From contig NZ_CP092099.1 of the NCBI RefSeq assembly GCF_022259695.1, forward strand, positions 2,812,001-2,876,000: a stretch of DNA of 64,000 bases, given 5' to 3'. This document shows positions 28,779 through 37,029 of the stretch, in pieces. Position numbers and translations under genes: made by a program. How positions within the stretch are numbered: the first letter of the stretch is position 1; each line of letters begins with the position of its first letter. The notes under the pieces are model-generated. The model did not search any database. It was given only the letters and a program-made list of their open reading frames with translations, and was not told where the DNA came from. This DNA is from Flaviramulus sp. BrNp1-15. Lineage in GTDB: Bacteria > Bacteroidota > Bacteroidia > Flavobacteriales > Flavobacteriaceae.

Positions 28779-29846
28779 ATGAATGCTATAATCAATGACA
28801 TAGAGATTATAAAAGCCAAAACTACTAAAATTAATGATGTAGATTTTGACAATTTAAAATTCGGACATATTTTTTCTGATCATATGTTAGAATGTAATTT
28901 TAAAAATGGTAAATGGCAAGCACCTAAAGTAGTCCCTTATGGACCAATTAGTTTAGATCCTTCTTCTAAGATTTTCCATTATGGACAATCGGTTTTTGAA
29001 GGTATGAAAGCTTATAAAGATACTGATGAGAATGTCTGGTTATTTCGCCCTTTAGATAATTTTAAGCGTTTAAATATTTCATCAAAACGTTTAGCCATTC
29101 CAGAATTACCAGAAAATTATTTTATGGATGGATTAAAGGCGTTATTAGAAGTTGACAAAGATTGGATTCCTAAAAAAGATGGAAGCTCGTTATACATAAG
29201 ACCATTTGTTTTTGCATCTGGTAACGGGTTTCATGCTTCTCCTGCCGATGAATATAAATTCATTATTGCAACTGCGCCTTCTGGAGCTTATTTTGCTGGC
29301 GAAGTAAGAGTTTTAATTGAAGAAAAATACTCGCGTTCTGCAAATGGAGGTGTTGGTTATGCTAAAGCTGGTGGTAACTATGCTGGACAATTTTATCCAA
29401 CACAATTAGCTATAGAAAAAGGCTACCAACAAGTTATTTGGACAGACGATAATACACACGAATACATTGAAGAAGCTGGAGCAATGAATATTTTTGTCCG
29501 CATCAATGATACGTTAATTACAGCACCAACCAGCGATCGTATTTTAGATGGTATTACGCGTAAAAGCATTATAGAATTAGCTAAAGCTGAAGGTATAAAT
29601 GTTGAAGTAAGAAAACTTAAAGTTAGTGAAGTTGTTGAAGCTGCAAAACAAGGAACACTTAAAGAAATGTTTGGTGCAGGAACAGCAGCTGTAATTTCTC
29701 CTATTGCAGGTTTTGGTTTTAAAGATGAAGATTTTGAATTACCAAAATTAGACGACACTTATGCAAGCTATTTAAAAAAGCGCATTACAGATATACAAAC
29801 TAATAAAGCAGAAGACCCTTTTGGTTGGCGTTATGAAGTTAAGTAA
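28779..29846 (+). CDS. ilvE: Branched-chain amino acid aminotransferase
   Basis: 355 residues, the class II (eukaryote-like, about 350 aa) type of fold-IV aminotransferase. The PLP lysine is K in GYAKAGGNYAG (about residue 197). The substrate and phosphate motifs EEAGAMNIFV and DGITRKSIIELA are in place. It transfers the amino group between glutamate and the 2-oxo acids of Leu, Ile and Val in the final step of synthesis or the first step of breakdown. Single gene with its own terminator. IcmF (isobutyryl-CoA mutase) further along could act downstream in Val catabolism. Confidence 0.95.
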   Translation: MNAIINDIEIIKAKTTKINDVDFDNLKFGHIFSDHMLECNFKNGKWQAPKVVPYGPISLDPSSKIFHYGQSVFEGMKAYKDTDENVWLFRPLDNFKRLNISSKRLAIPELPENYFMDGLKALLEVDKDWIPKKDGSSLYIRPFVFASGNGFHASPADEYKFIIATAPSGAYFAGEVRVLIEEKYSRSANGGVGYAKAGGNYAGQFYPTQLAIEKGYQQVIWTDDNTHEYIEEAGAMNIFVRINDTLITAPTSDRILDGITRKSIIELAKAEGINVEVRKLKVSEVVEAAKQGTLKEMFGAGTAAVISPIAGFGFKDEDFELPKLDDTYASYLKKRITDIQTNKAEDPFGWRYEVK

Positions 29847-29847
29847 T

Positions 29848-29879
29848 AAAAAAAGCAGCTCATTGAGCTGCTTTTTTAT
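29848..29879. terminator. Bidirectional terminator between ilvE and the MazG-like gene
   Basis: AGCAGCTC (29854-29861) pairs with GAGCTGCT (29865-29872) and is flanked by A and T runs, so it can end transcripts from both convergent genes. Confidence 0.85.
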
Positions 29880-29890
29880 TTGATTATAAT

Positions 29891-30277
29891 TTATTTATCT
29901 AAAATAGATTGAATATTGGGTTTAAAGTAATTTGGTCCTTTTAGCACTTTACCATCTTCACGATAAATAGGTTGTCCATCTTCACCTAATTTACTCATAT
30001 TACTGCGTTGTATTTCATTAAAAACTTCTTCTATTTTATGTTGCATACCATGCTCGATAATAGTTCCGCATAAAATATAAAGCATATCTCCCAAAGCATC
30101 AGCAACCTCAACTAAATCATTATCATTGGCAGCTTCTAGATACTCTTCGTTTTCTTCTCGCATCAACTTATAACGTAACATATTTTTTTCTAAACCTAAA
30201 TTTGCTTTAGGTGTTTCTCTATAACCAATTTTAAATGCGGTATGAAATGCTTTTACTGCTTCTATTTTGTTTTTCAT
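29891..30277 (-). CDS. MazG-like all-alpha NTP pyrophosphohydrolase
   Basis: 128 residues. The metal-binding pattern of the all-alpha NTP-PPase superfamily is visible: REENEEYLEA (ExxEE) and, about 20 residues later, EVADALGDMLYIL (ExxxD). The C-terminal tail has SNMSKLGEDGQPIYREDGKVLKGPNYFKPN, which is typical of the HisE/MazG-like subfamily found with plain nucleoside triphosphate substrates. It probably hydrolyses a non-canonical or excess nucleotide to NMP and PPi. Divergent from the small membrane protein at 30316. Confidence 0.85.
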   Translation of the reverse strand: MKNKIEAVKAFHTAFKIGYRETPKANLGLEKNMLRYKLMREENEEYLEAANDNDLVEVADALGDMLYILCGTIIEHGMQHKIEEVFNEIQRSNMSKLGEDGQPIYREDGKVLKGPNYFKPNIQSILDK

Positions 30278-30315
30278 CTACTTTGTTTTCGTTAAATTTG
30301 CATAAAAATAAATAT

Positions 30316-30498
30316 ATGTTTAGTAAAGGTCAAATCATTTTTGGTGTTTTATTTTTTATTGTCTTCGCTATAATCATAGCATATACATACCGAAAAGATT
30401 TGAAACTACATAAAAAGTTCTATTCAGGTAGTATTTGGATATTAGTTGCTTTTATTGGTTTTATTTTGCTTATTTCTGCCATTAAATTTTTGCTTTAA
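30316..30498 (+). CDS. Conserved two-helix small membrane protein
   Basis: 60 residues starting at the ATG at 30316. The open frame could run further left, but that part overlaps the divergent MazG-like gene and has no homology-like features. Two hydrophobic helices (about 6-23 and 39-58) flank a basic loop TYRKDLKLHKKFYSG, so the loop is cytoplasmic. I recall small proteins of this shape in many Flavobacteriaceae, but there is no assigned function. Confidence 0.65.
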   Translation: MFSKGQIIFGVLFFIVFAIIIAYTYRKDLKLHKKFYSGSIWILVAFIGFILLISAIKFLL

Positions 30499-30576
30499 GT
30501 AAGCTTTGTTTTTCTGACTCTTAGACTAGGAAAAAAACTAATTCGCTTGTTATAGTAATAAACTGCTTAATATGAC

Positions 30577-30606
30577 GCAACCTTTTTAAAGGTAATGTAT
30601 CTTATA
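30577..30606 (+). promoter_or_regulatory. Possible ECF-type promoter before the 28-residue ORF
   Basis: CGCAACC (30576-30582) followed after 16 bp by ATCTTAT (30599-30605) resembles the CGCAACC-N16-GTCT pattern I associate with extracytoplasmic-function sigma promoters in Flavobacteria. One position of the second element differs. Weak evidence. Confidence 0.25.
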
Positions 30607-30630
30607 AATAGCTTATTAATTAAACTAAAC

Positions 30631-30717
30631 ATGAAAATACTATTAATCCTCACTTTACTAATTGCAATTAACTTAATTCTGTTAGCTTTTAGTGTAAACA
30701 AAAGAACAGATCCTTGA
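30631..30717 (+). CDS. Possible 28-residue membrane peptide
   Basis: ATG at 30631, TGA at 30715-30717. The product is one hydrophobic helix (ILLILTLLIAINLILLAF) with a short polar tail ending NKRTDP. A promoter-like pair precedes it, and a small hairpin (CAGAT...ATCTG, around 30706-30726) overlaps its stop. The composition is what random A+T-rich DNA could also give, so this is tentative. Confidence 0.35.
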   Translation: MKILLILTLLIAINLILLAFSVNKRTDP

Positions 30718-30760
30718 TAAGAATCTGCCCTTTAAATTATTTAATAAATTAATAGTCTAC

Positions 30761-32800
30761 TTAATTTACTTCTGGCAAGTAGTTATAAGTTTTACTATAA
30801 TCAAGCATTTGAACTGAAAATGTTTCTGGTTGAGTAACTTTTACTGCTGTAATTTCTCCTTCATCATTCTTTTCAGCAACTAAAACCGGATTTACAAATC
30901 CGCTATAAGGTGCAGATGTAAACTGTTTGTTACGCTCTAAAACTTCAGCATGAATTGCCTGATCTACTTTTACACCATAGCCTTCTACTAATGCTTCAAC
31001 TGCAGCATAATCACCTTCAGATTTTATACGTTGAGTCTCTCTTAATAATTGACCGAATAAATCATGTAACTTATCATAGTCATTAATATTGAAATATGTT
31101 TTACCATCTCTGGTTACTTTTTCAATTACATTATCTGCTTTACCTTTTTCAAAAGCCCAAGCAGAAACCCATTGTCTATTTCTCATGTGGGCTTCTTCAA
31201 CATCATCACCTAAATTCAATCTGATTAACTGCATCATCAATCCGTTTCTAATATACCCATCATAAGCAGCTTTTCCAACAGCTTTCCAATCTTCAACCAA
31301 ACCTAATTCCTGTAATTTAGGATTATATAGATAATAAAGACCAACTAAATCTGCACGACCTTCTTCTAAAGTAGACGCATAGTTTTTAAGCGTTTCTTTT
31401 GTTTCGCCAACTCCAGGGTTCAATTGTCCTGATGCATGACCAATTACTTCGTGCAATGCCGTATGCAATTTATCTCCTATCTGGCCATATTTTTCTTCTA
31501 ATTCTATTTCCTCTTCATCATTTGCAAACTCTTTTAAACGCCCTGAACTTGAAGAATTATTATAAGCATTTATTATATTTCCTAATGATACCGATTTACT
31601 TCCAACCGCAGCACGTATCCAGTTTGCATTTGGTAAGTTAACACCAATTGGAGTGCTTGGAGATGCATCTCCAGCTTCTCCTGCTACGTTTACAACTTTA
31701 TAGGTTACTCCAACAACATTGGATTTCTTATGCTCATCCATTAATGGTGAATTATCTTCAAACCATTGGGCATTTTCAGATAGAACAGCCATTTTTTGAG
31801 ACATATCAAAATCTTTTACCTGAACAATAGTTTCGTAAGAGCCTCTGTAACCTAATGGATCGTTATATACTTCAATAAAACTGTTTATATAATCAATATT
31901 ACCATCAGTAGCAGCTGTCCAAGCTACATTATAATCGTCCCAAGTTTGTAAATCTCCTGTTTTGTAATAGTCAATTAATAAACCTAATGCGTTTCCTTGA
32001 GCTTCGTTTTCAGCTACTCCTTTTGCTAATTCTAACCACTTAACAATTTCATCTATAGCTTCTCCATATAATCCACCAGATTTATATACGCGCTCTTTTA
32101 AAACACCATTTTCTTTAACTAATTGAGAGTTTAAACCAAATGACAAAGGTTTATCTGGATTAGGTGATACCTTTGCTTTATAAAAACTTTCTACATCTGC
32201 ATTAGTAACATTTGGTCCGTAAAAATTAACAGCAGATAAACCAACATTATCAACACCTTTTGCTTGATTTACTTTTTTAGTATCAGCTTCATTGAAAATA
32301 ACATCAAAGGCTTCACCTTCAAGAACTGTATTAGTTTCAGTTAATAACGTTTTTAAATATTCTGAAGAAAACTTAGGTTTTAATTTATCGTTTGAATAAT
32401 GATGGTGAATTCCATTGCTAAACCAAACACGTTTTAAATAAGTCTCAAAAGCTTTCCAGTTTTCCGAAGATTTATCACCAGAATATGTCGTGCATACATT
32501 TTCTAATGCCTTTCTAATTTTAAGATTATGTCTGTAGTTTTGATCCCACATAATATCTCTTCCAGATAATCCTGCTTGAGTTAAATAATATACAAGCTTT
32601 TGTTCTTTTAAAGTTAGTTTTTCCCAACCCGGAATTTGATATCGAAGTATTTTAATATCGGCAAATTGCTCTACATTGTAATCAAATGAAGTTGAGACTT
32701 TTGTAGCTAATTCTTCATTACTTTTTTTAGATTTATCATTACCACATGATAATAAAATGGCACCTAAGAATACTAGGTTTAATATTGATTTTAGTTTCAT
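30761..32800 (-). CDS. Dipeptidyl peptidase III (M49 family) lipoprotein
   Basis: 679 residues. The lipoprotein signal ends LLSC (Cys 19). The M49 zinc site is complete: HEVIGH at 450-455 and EEGRAD at 479-484 supplies the third ligand. The family removes dipeptides from the N-terminus of oligopeptides. It is anchored to a membrane by its lipid, unlike the cytosolic enzyme of animals and Bacteroides thetaiotaomicron. Flavobacterial members are often mislabelled dihydrofolate reductase in databases; nothing in the sequence supports that name. Monocistronic. Confidence 0.92.
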   Translation of the reverse strand: MKLKSILNLVFLGAILLSCGNDKSKKSNEELATKVSTSFDYNVEQFADIKILRYQIPGWEKLTLKEQKLVYYLTQAGLSGRDIMWDQNYRHNLKIRKALENVCTTYSGDKSSENWKAFETYLKRVWFSNGIHHHYSNDKLKPKFSSEYLKTLLTETNTVLEGEAFDVIFNEADTKKVNQAKGVDNVGLSAVNFYGPNVTNADVESFYKAKVSPNPDKPLSFGLNSQLVKENGVLKERVYKSGGLYGEAIDEIVKWLELAKGVAENEAQGNALGLLIDYYKTGDLQTWDDYNVAWTAATDGNIDYINSFIEVYNDPLGYRGSYETIVQVKDFDMSQKMAVLSENAQWFEDNSPLMDEHKKSNVVGVTYKVVNVAGEAGDASPSTPIGVNLPNANWIRAAVGSKSVSLGNIINAYNNSSSSGRLKEFANDEEEIELEEKYGQIGDKLHTALHEVIGHASGQLNPGVGETKETLKNYASTLEEGRADLVGLYYLYNPKLQELGLVEDWKAVGKAAYDGYIRNGLMMQLIRLNLGDDVEEAHMRNRQWVSAWAFEKGKADNVIEKVTRDGKTYFNINDYDKLHDLFGQLLRETQRIKSEGDYAAVEALVEGYGVKVDQAIHAEVLERNKQFTSAPYSGFVNPVLVAEKNDEGEITAVKVTQPETFSVQMLDYSKTYNYLPEVN

Positions 32801-32952
32801 TTTGTTAAAATATCTATTAATTAATTTGTGAAAAAATCATCTAAAATAGCATTGATTTTATTGATAAATTCAAAATATCAACTTTTAGCTATTAAAAATT
32901 TATTTTTAGGATAACAAATGTAATAATTTATTAATCGAAATTTAAAAATGAT

Positions 32953-32960
32953 TATATTTG
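32953..32960 (+). promoter_or_regulatory. -7 promoter element of the SRPBCC-crcB unit
   Basis: TATATTTG, an exact TAnnTTTG match, lies 28 bp before the ATG at 32989. Confidence 0.45.
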
Positions 32961-32988
32961 ATTTCAATAATTTTTCATAATTCTAGCA

Positions 32989-34011
32989 ATGAAGACTCTC
33001 AAGTATATTTTATTCCTTTTACTTATCGCTATTATTGGTTTAGCTATTTATATTGCTGTACAACCAAATGAATTTAATTTCTCAAGAAGTAAGGTTATTA
33101 AAGCACCTACTCCAATGGTTTTTAACAAAGTAAATGATTTTAAAAATTGGCCTGATTTTTCTCCTTGGATTGAACAAGAACCAAATGCCACTTTAACTTA
33201 TGGCGATAAAACTTCTGGTGTAGATGGAAATTATGCATGGAAAGGTGAAGTTTTAGGAGAAGGTAACATGAAAACTACAGCACTTGAAAAAGACAAGTCT
33301 ATTTCTCAACATATCTCTTTTATAAAACCATTTGAATCTGAATCTGATATTAACTGGACTTTTGAAAACACACTTGAAGGTACTAAAGTAACATGGGGCA
33401 TGAAAGGCAAGCAAGATTTCATGACTAAAATGTATACAACATTTGCTGGCTCTATAGAGGAAAATACAGCTCCAGATTTTGAAAGAGGTTTATTTAAATT
33501 AGATAGTATTATTGATACAGACATGAAAAAATATAGCATCGCTGTAGATGGTATAAAAGAATATGGTGGTGGCTTTTATTTATACAAAACCACCAATGCT
33601 AATAGCACCAATATTAGCAGTAAAATGGGACAACAATTTGGAACTATTATGAGTTACATTGCTCAAAACAATATACAAATGGCTGGTATGCCTTTAACGG
33701 TTTACAATGAAATGAATAACGAAAATGGGAGCATTATAATGAGTAATGGCATTCCTGTTACAGAGAAAATAATTTTACCATCTGGAAGTGAAATTTCTTG
33801 TGGTTATATACCCAAAACTAAAAGTTTAAAAACAACGCTACTTGGAAATTATACATATTTGCCAAAAGCTTGGGAAAAAACTATGGCTTATTTGGGTGAA
33901 AACAATTTAGAAGCTTCGGATATTAAACCATTTGAAATTTATACAACCGACCCAGGTGAAGTACCAAATCCAGCGGATTGGAGAACCGAAATTTACGTAC
34001 CTGTTAAGTAA
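32989..34011 (+). CDS. SRPBCC plus GyrI-like effector-binding domain protein
   Basis: 340 residues. A signal-anchor helix (5-24) is followed by an SRPBCC (START-like, polyketide cyclase-type) lipid-binding cup (about 32-170; RSKVIKAPTPMVFNKVNDFKNWPDFSPW) and a C-terminal GyrI-like/bacterial transcription activator effector-binding domain (about 180-340; ending KPFEIYTTDPGEVPNPADWRTEIYVPV). Both domains bind small hydrophobic molecules. The protein is likely membrane-tethered with the domains in the periplasm. Ligand unknown. Its TAA overlaps the crcB ATG by one base. Confidence 0.85.
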   Translation: MKTLKYILFLLLIAIIGLAIYIAVQPNEFNFSRSKVIKAPTPMVFNKVNDFKNWPDFSPWIEQEPNATLTYGDKTSGVDGNYAWKGEVLGEGNMKTTALEKDKSISQHISFIKPFESESDINWTFENTLEGTKVTWGMKGKQDFMTKMYTTFAGSIEENTAPDFERGLFKLDSIIDTDMKKYSIAVDGIKEYGGGFYLYKTTNANSTNISSKMGQQFGTIMSYIAQNNIQMAGMPLTVYNEMNNENGSIIMSNGIPVTEKIILPSGSEISCGYIPKTKSLKTTLLGNYTYLPKAWEKTMAYLGENNLEASDIKPFEIYTTDPGEVPNPADWRTEIYVPVK

Positions 34012-34376
34012 TGAAGCAACTTCTTTTAGTTTTTTTTGGAGGTGGCATTGGTAGTGTTCTACGATATTTAATTGGGAAATATTTGAATAACCCTGAAAAT
34101 GGTATTCCTTATGGTACGTTTGCTGCTAATATTTTAGGAAGTTTACTGATTGGCGTTATATTAGGATTAGCAGTTAAAAATGATACGCTTTCTCAAAACC
34201 AAACTTTATTATTAGCCACAGGTTTTTGTGGTGGCTTTACCACGTTTTCAACATTTGCTTACGAAAATCATATATTTTTAAAATCGGGAGATTTTACAAG
34301 TTTTGCTATTTACACCATTGCAAGTTTTATTGTTGGTTTTTTAGCTGTATTTTTCGGGATGTATTTAGTGAAGTGA
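34011..34376 (+). CDS. crcB: Fluoride exporter CrcB/FluC
   Basis: 121 residues with four membrane helices. The family signature GFCGGFTTFSTFAYE (about 71-85), the N-terminal GGGIGSVLRYLIG and GTFAANILGS with the pore asparagine are all present. It forms a dual-topology dimeric fluoride channel that lowers cytoplasmic fluoride. It begins inside the stop codon of the SRPBCC gene (TAATG), so the two are translationally coupled. I saw no fluoride riboswitch upstream. Confidence 0.96.
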   Translation: MKQLLLVFFGGGIGSVLRYLIGKYLNNPENGIPYGTFAANILGSLLIGVILGLAVKNDTLSQNQTLLLATGFCGGFTTFSTFAYENHIFLKSGDFTSFAIYTIASFIVGFLAVFFGMYLVK

Positions 34377-34402
34377 AAAAATTGTAGCTAGCTAACAAAA
34401 AA

Positions 34403-35008
34403 CTAATGCTTTTTAAAAGCCTTAACCCCAGCTTCTATACTTGTTTGTAAATAATTTTCGCGCGGTACTATTGGGCATGAATACCTATCATTATAAGCGC
34501 AATATGGGTTGTACGCTTTATTAAAATCTATTATCATAGTGTTTCCTTCTGGAATTCTGGCATCAATATAACGTCCACCACCATAACTTTCTAATCCGTT
34601 GGTTTCATCTAAAAACGGTAGAAACAAATAATTTTCATATCCTTCTTTTTCAATTAAACCTTGGTTTTGGTAAATGTTTAATTTATAAGTATTTCCTTTT
34701 AAATTGAATGACAATTCACCATATTTCACATAAACAGGTAATCTATCAGTAGTTGTTTTCATTTTAAAAGCTTTTTCATTTGGAGTTCTTTTAAATTGTG
34801 CTTCAACAACATATGTTGAATCGAATTTAAAAAAATCTAAACTTTCAAAACGCTTTCTATCTTTATCTTTTAAAGGAGATGTTGTTGCATCTTTATATTC
34901 AGAATTAATTTTTCTTTGAAATTCTGTTTCACCTTTTATAGGTCTTTTCTTTTGTGCACAACTTGAAAACGAAACCAGAACAGCTAATAATATAATTGTA
35001 TATCTCAT
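34403..35008 (-). CDS. DUF1684 domain lipoprotein
   Basis: 201 residues. The lipoprotein signal ends FSSC (about 17). The body matches DUF1684: EFQRKINSEYKDATTSPLKDKDRKRFESLDFF at the start, the YLFLPFLDETNGLESYGGGRYID segment and the closing FNKAYNPYCAYNDRYSCPIVPRENYL, with two conserved cysteines. The domain is a beta-sandwich of unknown function. Its ATG overlaps the stop of the DUF4252 gene by one base. Confidence 0.9.
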   Translation of the reverse strand: MRYTIILLAVLVSFSSCAQKKRPIKGETEFQRKINSEYKDATTSPLKDKDRKRFESLDFFKFDSTYVVEAQFKRTPNEKAFKMKTTTDRLPVYVKYGELSFNLKGNTYKLNIYQNQGLIEKEGYENYLFLPFLDETNGLESYGGGRYIDARIPEGNTMIIDFNKAYNPYCAYNDRYSCPIVPRENYLQTSIEAGVKAFKKH

Positions 35009-35535
35009 TAGTTTTCTGGATTAAATGAAGGATTAATGTTTGAGTTATAAGACTGCATCAAATTATTAGAAAATGCATTAAAAGTTTCTTCATCTGCAAA
35101 AGATTTTATCTTTTCTGGATCGAAATTCCCTTGAAAATAATATGCTGTTGTTTCATTTTCTGTACTATTAAAAATAATAGCATCAGTTACAACAACACCA
35201 ACTTCTCTAACCGATATAATTCGTGTTTGTTCTAATTCATTTTTTCTAAAAACATCTGTATAACCACTATTTGTAACTGCATTCATTTCTTCAATAAGAC
35301 TTTGACGTTTTAAAGCGTTTACAGATTGAAACTTAATATATTTAAAATCTGAAATATTACCTATGGCACTTTTTACTTCAGGCGAAATATTACTTAATAA
35401 CGCTTTCATAAAATTAGGCACTTGAAACGATGTAGCTCCCATATCTGCCTTATGGTTATTATAAAAACCTTGAAAGCTACTACTACAAGATACTAGCAAA
35501 AAACACAAACTTATTGTTATAAATATATTCTTCAT
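35008..35535 (-). CDS. DUF4252-like lipoprotein
   Basis: 175 residues from the ATG at 35535 (MKNIFITISL); the open frame extends 30 codons further but without features. The lipoprotein signal ends LVSC (Cys 15). The mature part resembles DUF4252: FKYIKFQSVNALKRQSLIEEMNAVTNSGYTDVFR and a predicted REVGVVVTDAIIFN strand. DUF4252 proteins are often encoded near sigma/anti-sigma genes, but not here. Upstream gene of the DUF4252-DUF1684 pair. Confidence 0.7.
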   Translation of the reverse strand: MKNIFITISLCFLLVSCSSSFQGFYNNHKADMGATSFQVPNFMKALLSNISPEVKSAIGNISDFKYIKFQSVNALKRQSLIEEMNAVTNSGYTDVFRKNELEQTRIISVREVGVVVTDAIIFNSTENETTAYYFQGNFDPEKIKSFADEETFNAFSNNLMQSYNSNINPSFNPEN

Positions 35536-35673
35536 TCTAAAAAATTTCATTTCAAAAATACAATTTACAATTATTTTATATAGATTTGAAGAATCAAAAG
35601 ATATAAAAATGCGTAATAACGTCACAATTTGTAAAAAGCAATGGACCTCATTAACTAGAGGAAATCGGGCTTG

Positions 35674-35750
35674 TTATATATTGTGGTGATATGATTATAA
35701 AATATTACAATATATAAAAGTTCGACTTCACAGTCGGACTTTTTATTTTT
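35674..35750 (+). ncRNA. Structured leader or small RNA ending in a terminator before the MFS gene
   Basis: TTATATATTGTGGTG (35674-35688) pairs with TATTACAATATATAA (35703-35717) as a 15-bp stem using G-U pairs. Directly after it AGTTCGACT (35719-35727) pairs with AGTCGGACT (35732-35740) and runs into TTTTTATTTTT. No plus-strand gene lies immediately upstream (the nearest ends at 34376), so a transcript must start here and mostly stop before the MFS gene at 35815. It may be an attenuator or an independent RNA. Confidence 0.45.
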
Positions 35751-35814
35751 AGTCTACAATGGACTTCAAAACATAAATAAAATGTAGAAACATAAACTAG
35801 AACAAACCAAACCA

Positions 35815-37029
35815 ATGAAAACGCTATTTAATAACTACCTAAACACTTTTAAAGGTTTATCAAAAGAAATTTGGTGGCTCGCTTTAATAACACTTATAAA
35901 CAGAGCAGGCACTATGGTAATACCATTTCTTTCATTATACCTAAAAGAAGATTTAAGTTTTACAGTAAGTGATGTAGGTTGGGTTATGAGTGCTTTTGGT
36001 TTAGGTTCGGTTGCTGGTTCATGGCTTGGTGGTAAATTAACCGATACTATTGGCTATTATAAAGTAATGGTAAGAAGTTTATTATCTACAGGTATACTAT
36101 TTATAGCTTTACAGTTTTTGCACACATTTGCTTCCATTTGTGTTGGAATATTTTTTGTTATGCTAGTTGCAGATGCTTTTAGACCAGCTATTTTCGTAGC
36201 TCTTAACGCATATAGTAAACCCGAAAACAAAATACGATCTCTTACCTTAATTCGTCTAGCTATAAACTTAGGTTTTTCGGCAGGACCTGCTATAGGTGGG
36301 ATAATTATAACTAGTCTTGGGTATTCTGGATTATTTTGGGTAGATGGAATTACTTGTATAATTGCTACATTAGTTTTAATACAGGTTTTACATCCTAAAA
36401 AGGCAAAAGTTTTAGATGAAATAAAAAATGACAGTCCAATTTCGGCTTATAAAGACAAAGCTTTTTTAACGTTTTTATTAGCTATGACATTATTTGGTAT
36501 TGTATTTCTGCAATATTTTTCAACTATAACTATTTACTATAAAGATGTACATATATTAACCGAAACTCAAATCGGACTAATTTTAGGCTTAAATGGTTTT
36601 CTTATTTTTATTTTTGAAATGCCTCTAATCAAATGGTTAGAAAATACAAAATATACTAAACTTGGGCTTATGTTTTTTGGAGCTATATTAACCGGCTTAA
36701 GTCTATTTATTTTAAATTTAACAAGTTGGTCTGGTGTATTAGTAATAGGTATGCTAATGATGACTTTTGGTGAGATGATAGCGTTTCCGTTTTCTAATGC
36801 ATTTGCAGTAGAACGTGCTCAAAAAGGAAACCAAGGAGAGTATATGGCATTATATTCCATCTCTTTCTCCATTGCTCATATTTTTGGACATAACGCTGGT
36901 TTACAAATGACAGCAAAATTAGGATATGACAATACTTGGTATATTATAACAGCTATTGCAGCTATTTGTGCGCTAATACTATTTGGTTTAAACAAAAAGT
37001 TAAAAACTCAAAAAAAATTAAAACTTTGA
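35815..37029 (+). CDS. MFS transporter
   Basis: 404 residues, twelve membrane helices in two bundles. The loop 2-3 motif GSWLGGKLTDTIGYYKVM (motif A, about 67-84) and the APxxGG-like motif SAGPAIGGIIIT in helix 5 (motif C of drug antiporters) support the MFS drug/multi-substrate exporter group, similar in size to MdtH/YfnC-type proteins. Its stop TGA overlaps the TTG start of the reductase gene (TTGA), implying coupled translation. It is preceded by the terminated leader at 35674-35750. Confidence 0.9.
   Translation: MKTLFNNYLNTFKGLSKEIWWLALITLINRAGTMVIPFLSLYLKEDLSFTVSDVGWVMSAFGLGSVAGSWLGGKLTDTIGYYKVMVRSLLSTGILFIALQFLHTFASICVGIFFVMLVADAFRPAIFVALNAYSKPENKIRSLTLIRLAINLGFSAGPAIGGIIITSLGYSGLFWVDGITCIIATLVLIQVLHPKKAKVLDEIKNDSPISAYKDKAFLTFLLAMTLFGIVFLQYFSTITIYYKDVHILTETQIGLILGLNGFLIFIFEMPLIKWLENTKYTKLGLMFFGAILTGLSLFILNLTSWSGVLVIGMLMMTFGEMIAFPFSNAFAVERAQKGNQGEYMALYSISFSIAHIFGHNAGLQMTAKLGYDNTWYIITAIAAICALILFGLNKKLKTQKKLKL

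Noticed and set aside
29423-29758. Minus-strand open frame opposite ilvE
   Set aside because: Antisense shadow of a well-conserved enzyme; no promoter or family signal.
33962-34011. Fluoride riboswitch for crcB
   Set aside because: crcB starts inside the stop codon of the SRPBCC gene, leaving no room, and the upstream leader at 32900-32988 shows no fluoride riboswitch motif.
36936-37025. Upstream extension of the YpdA frame
   Set aside because: It overlaps the MFS gene and gives nonsense residues; the TTG at 37026 places the start right before the FAD-binding strand with the common 4-base overlap.
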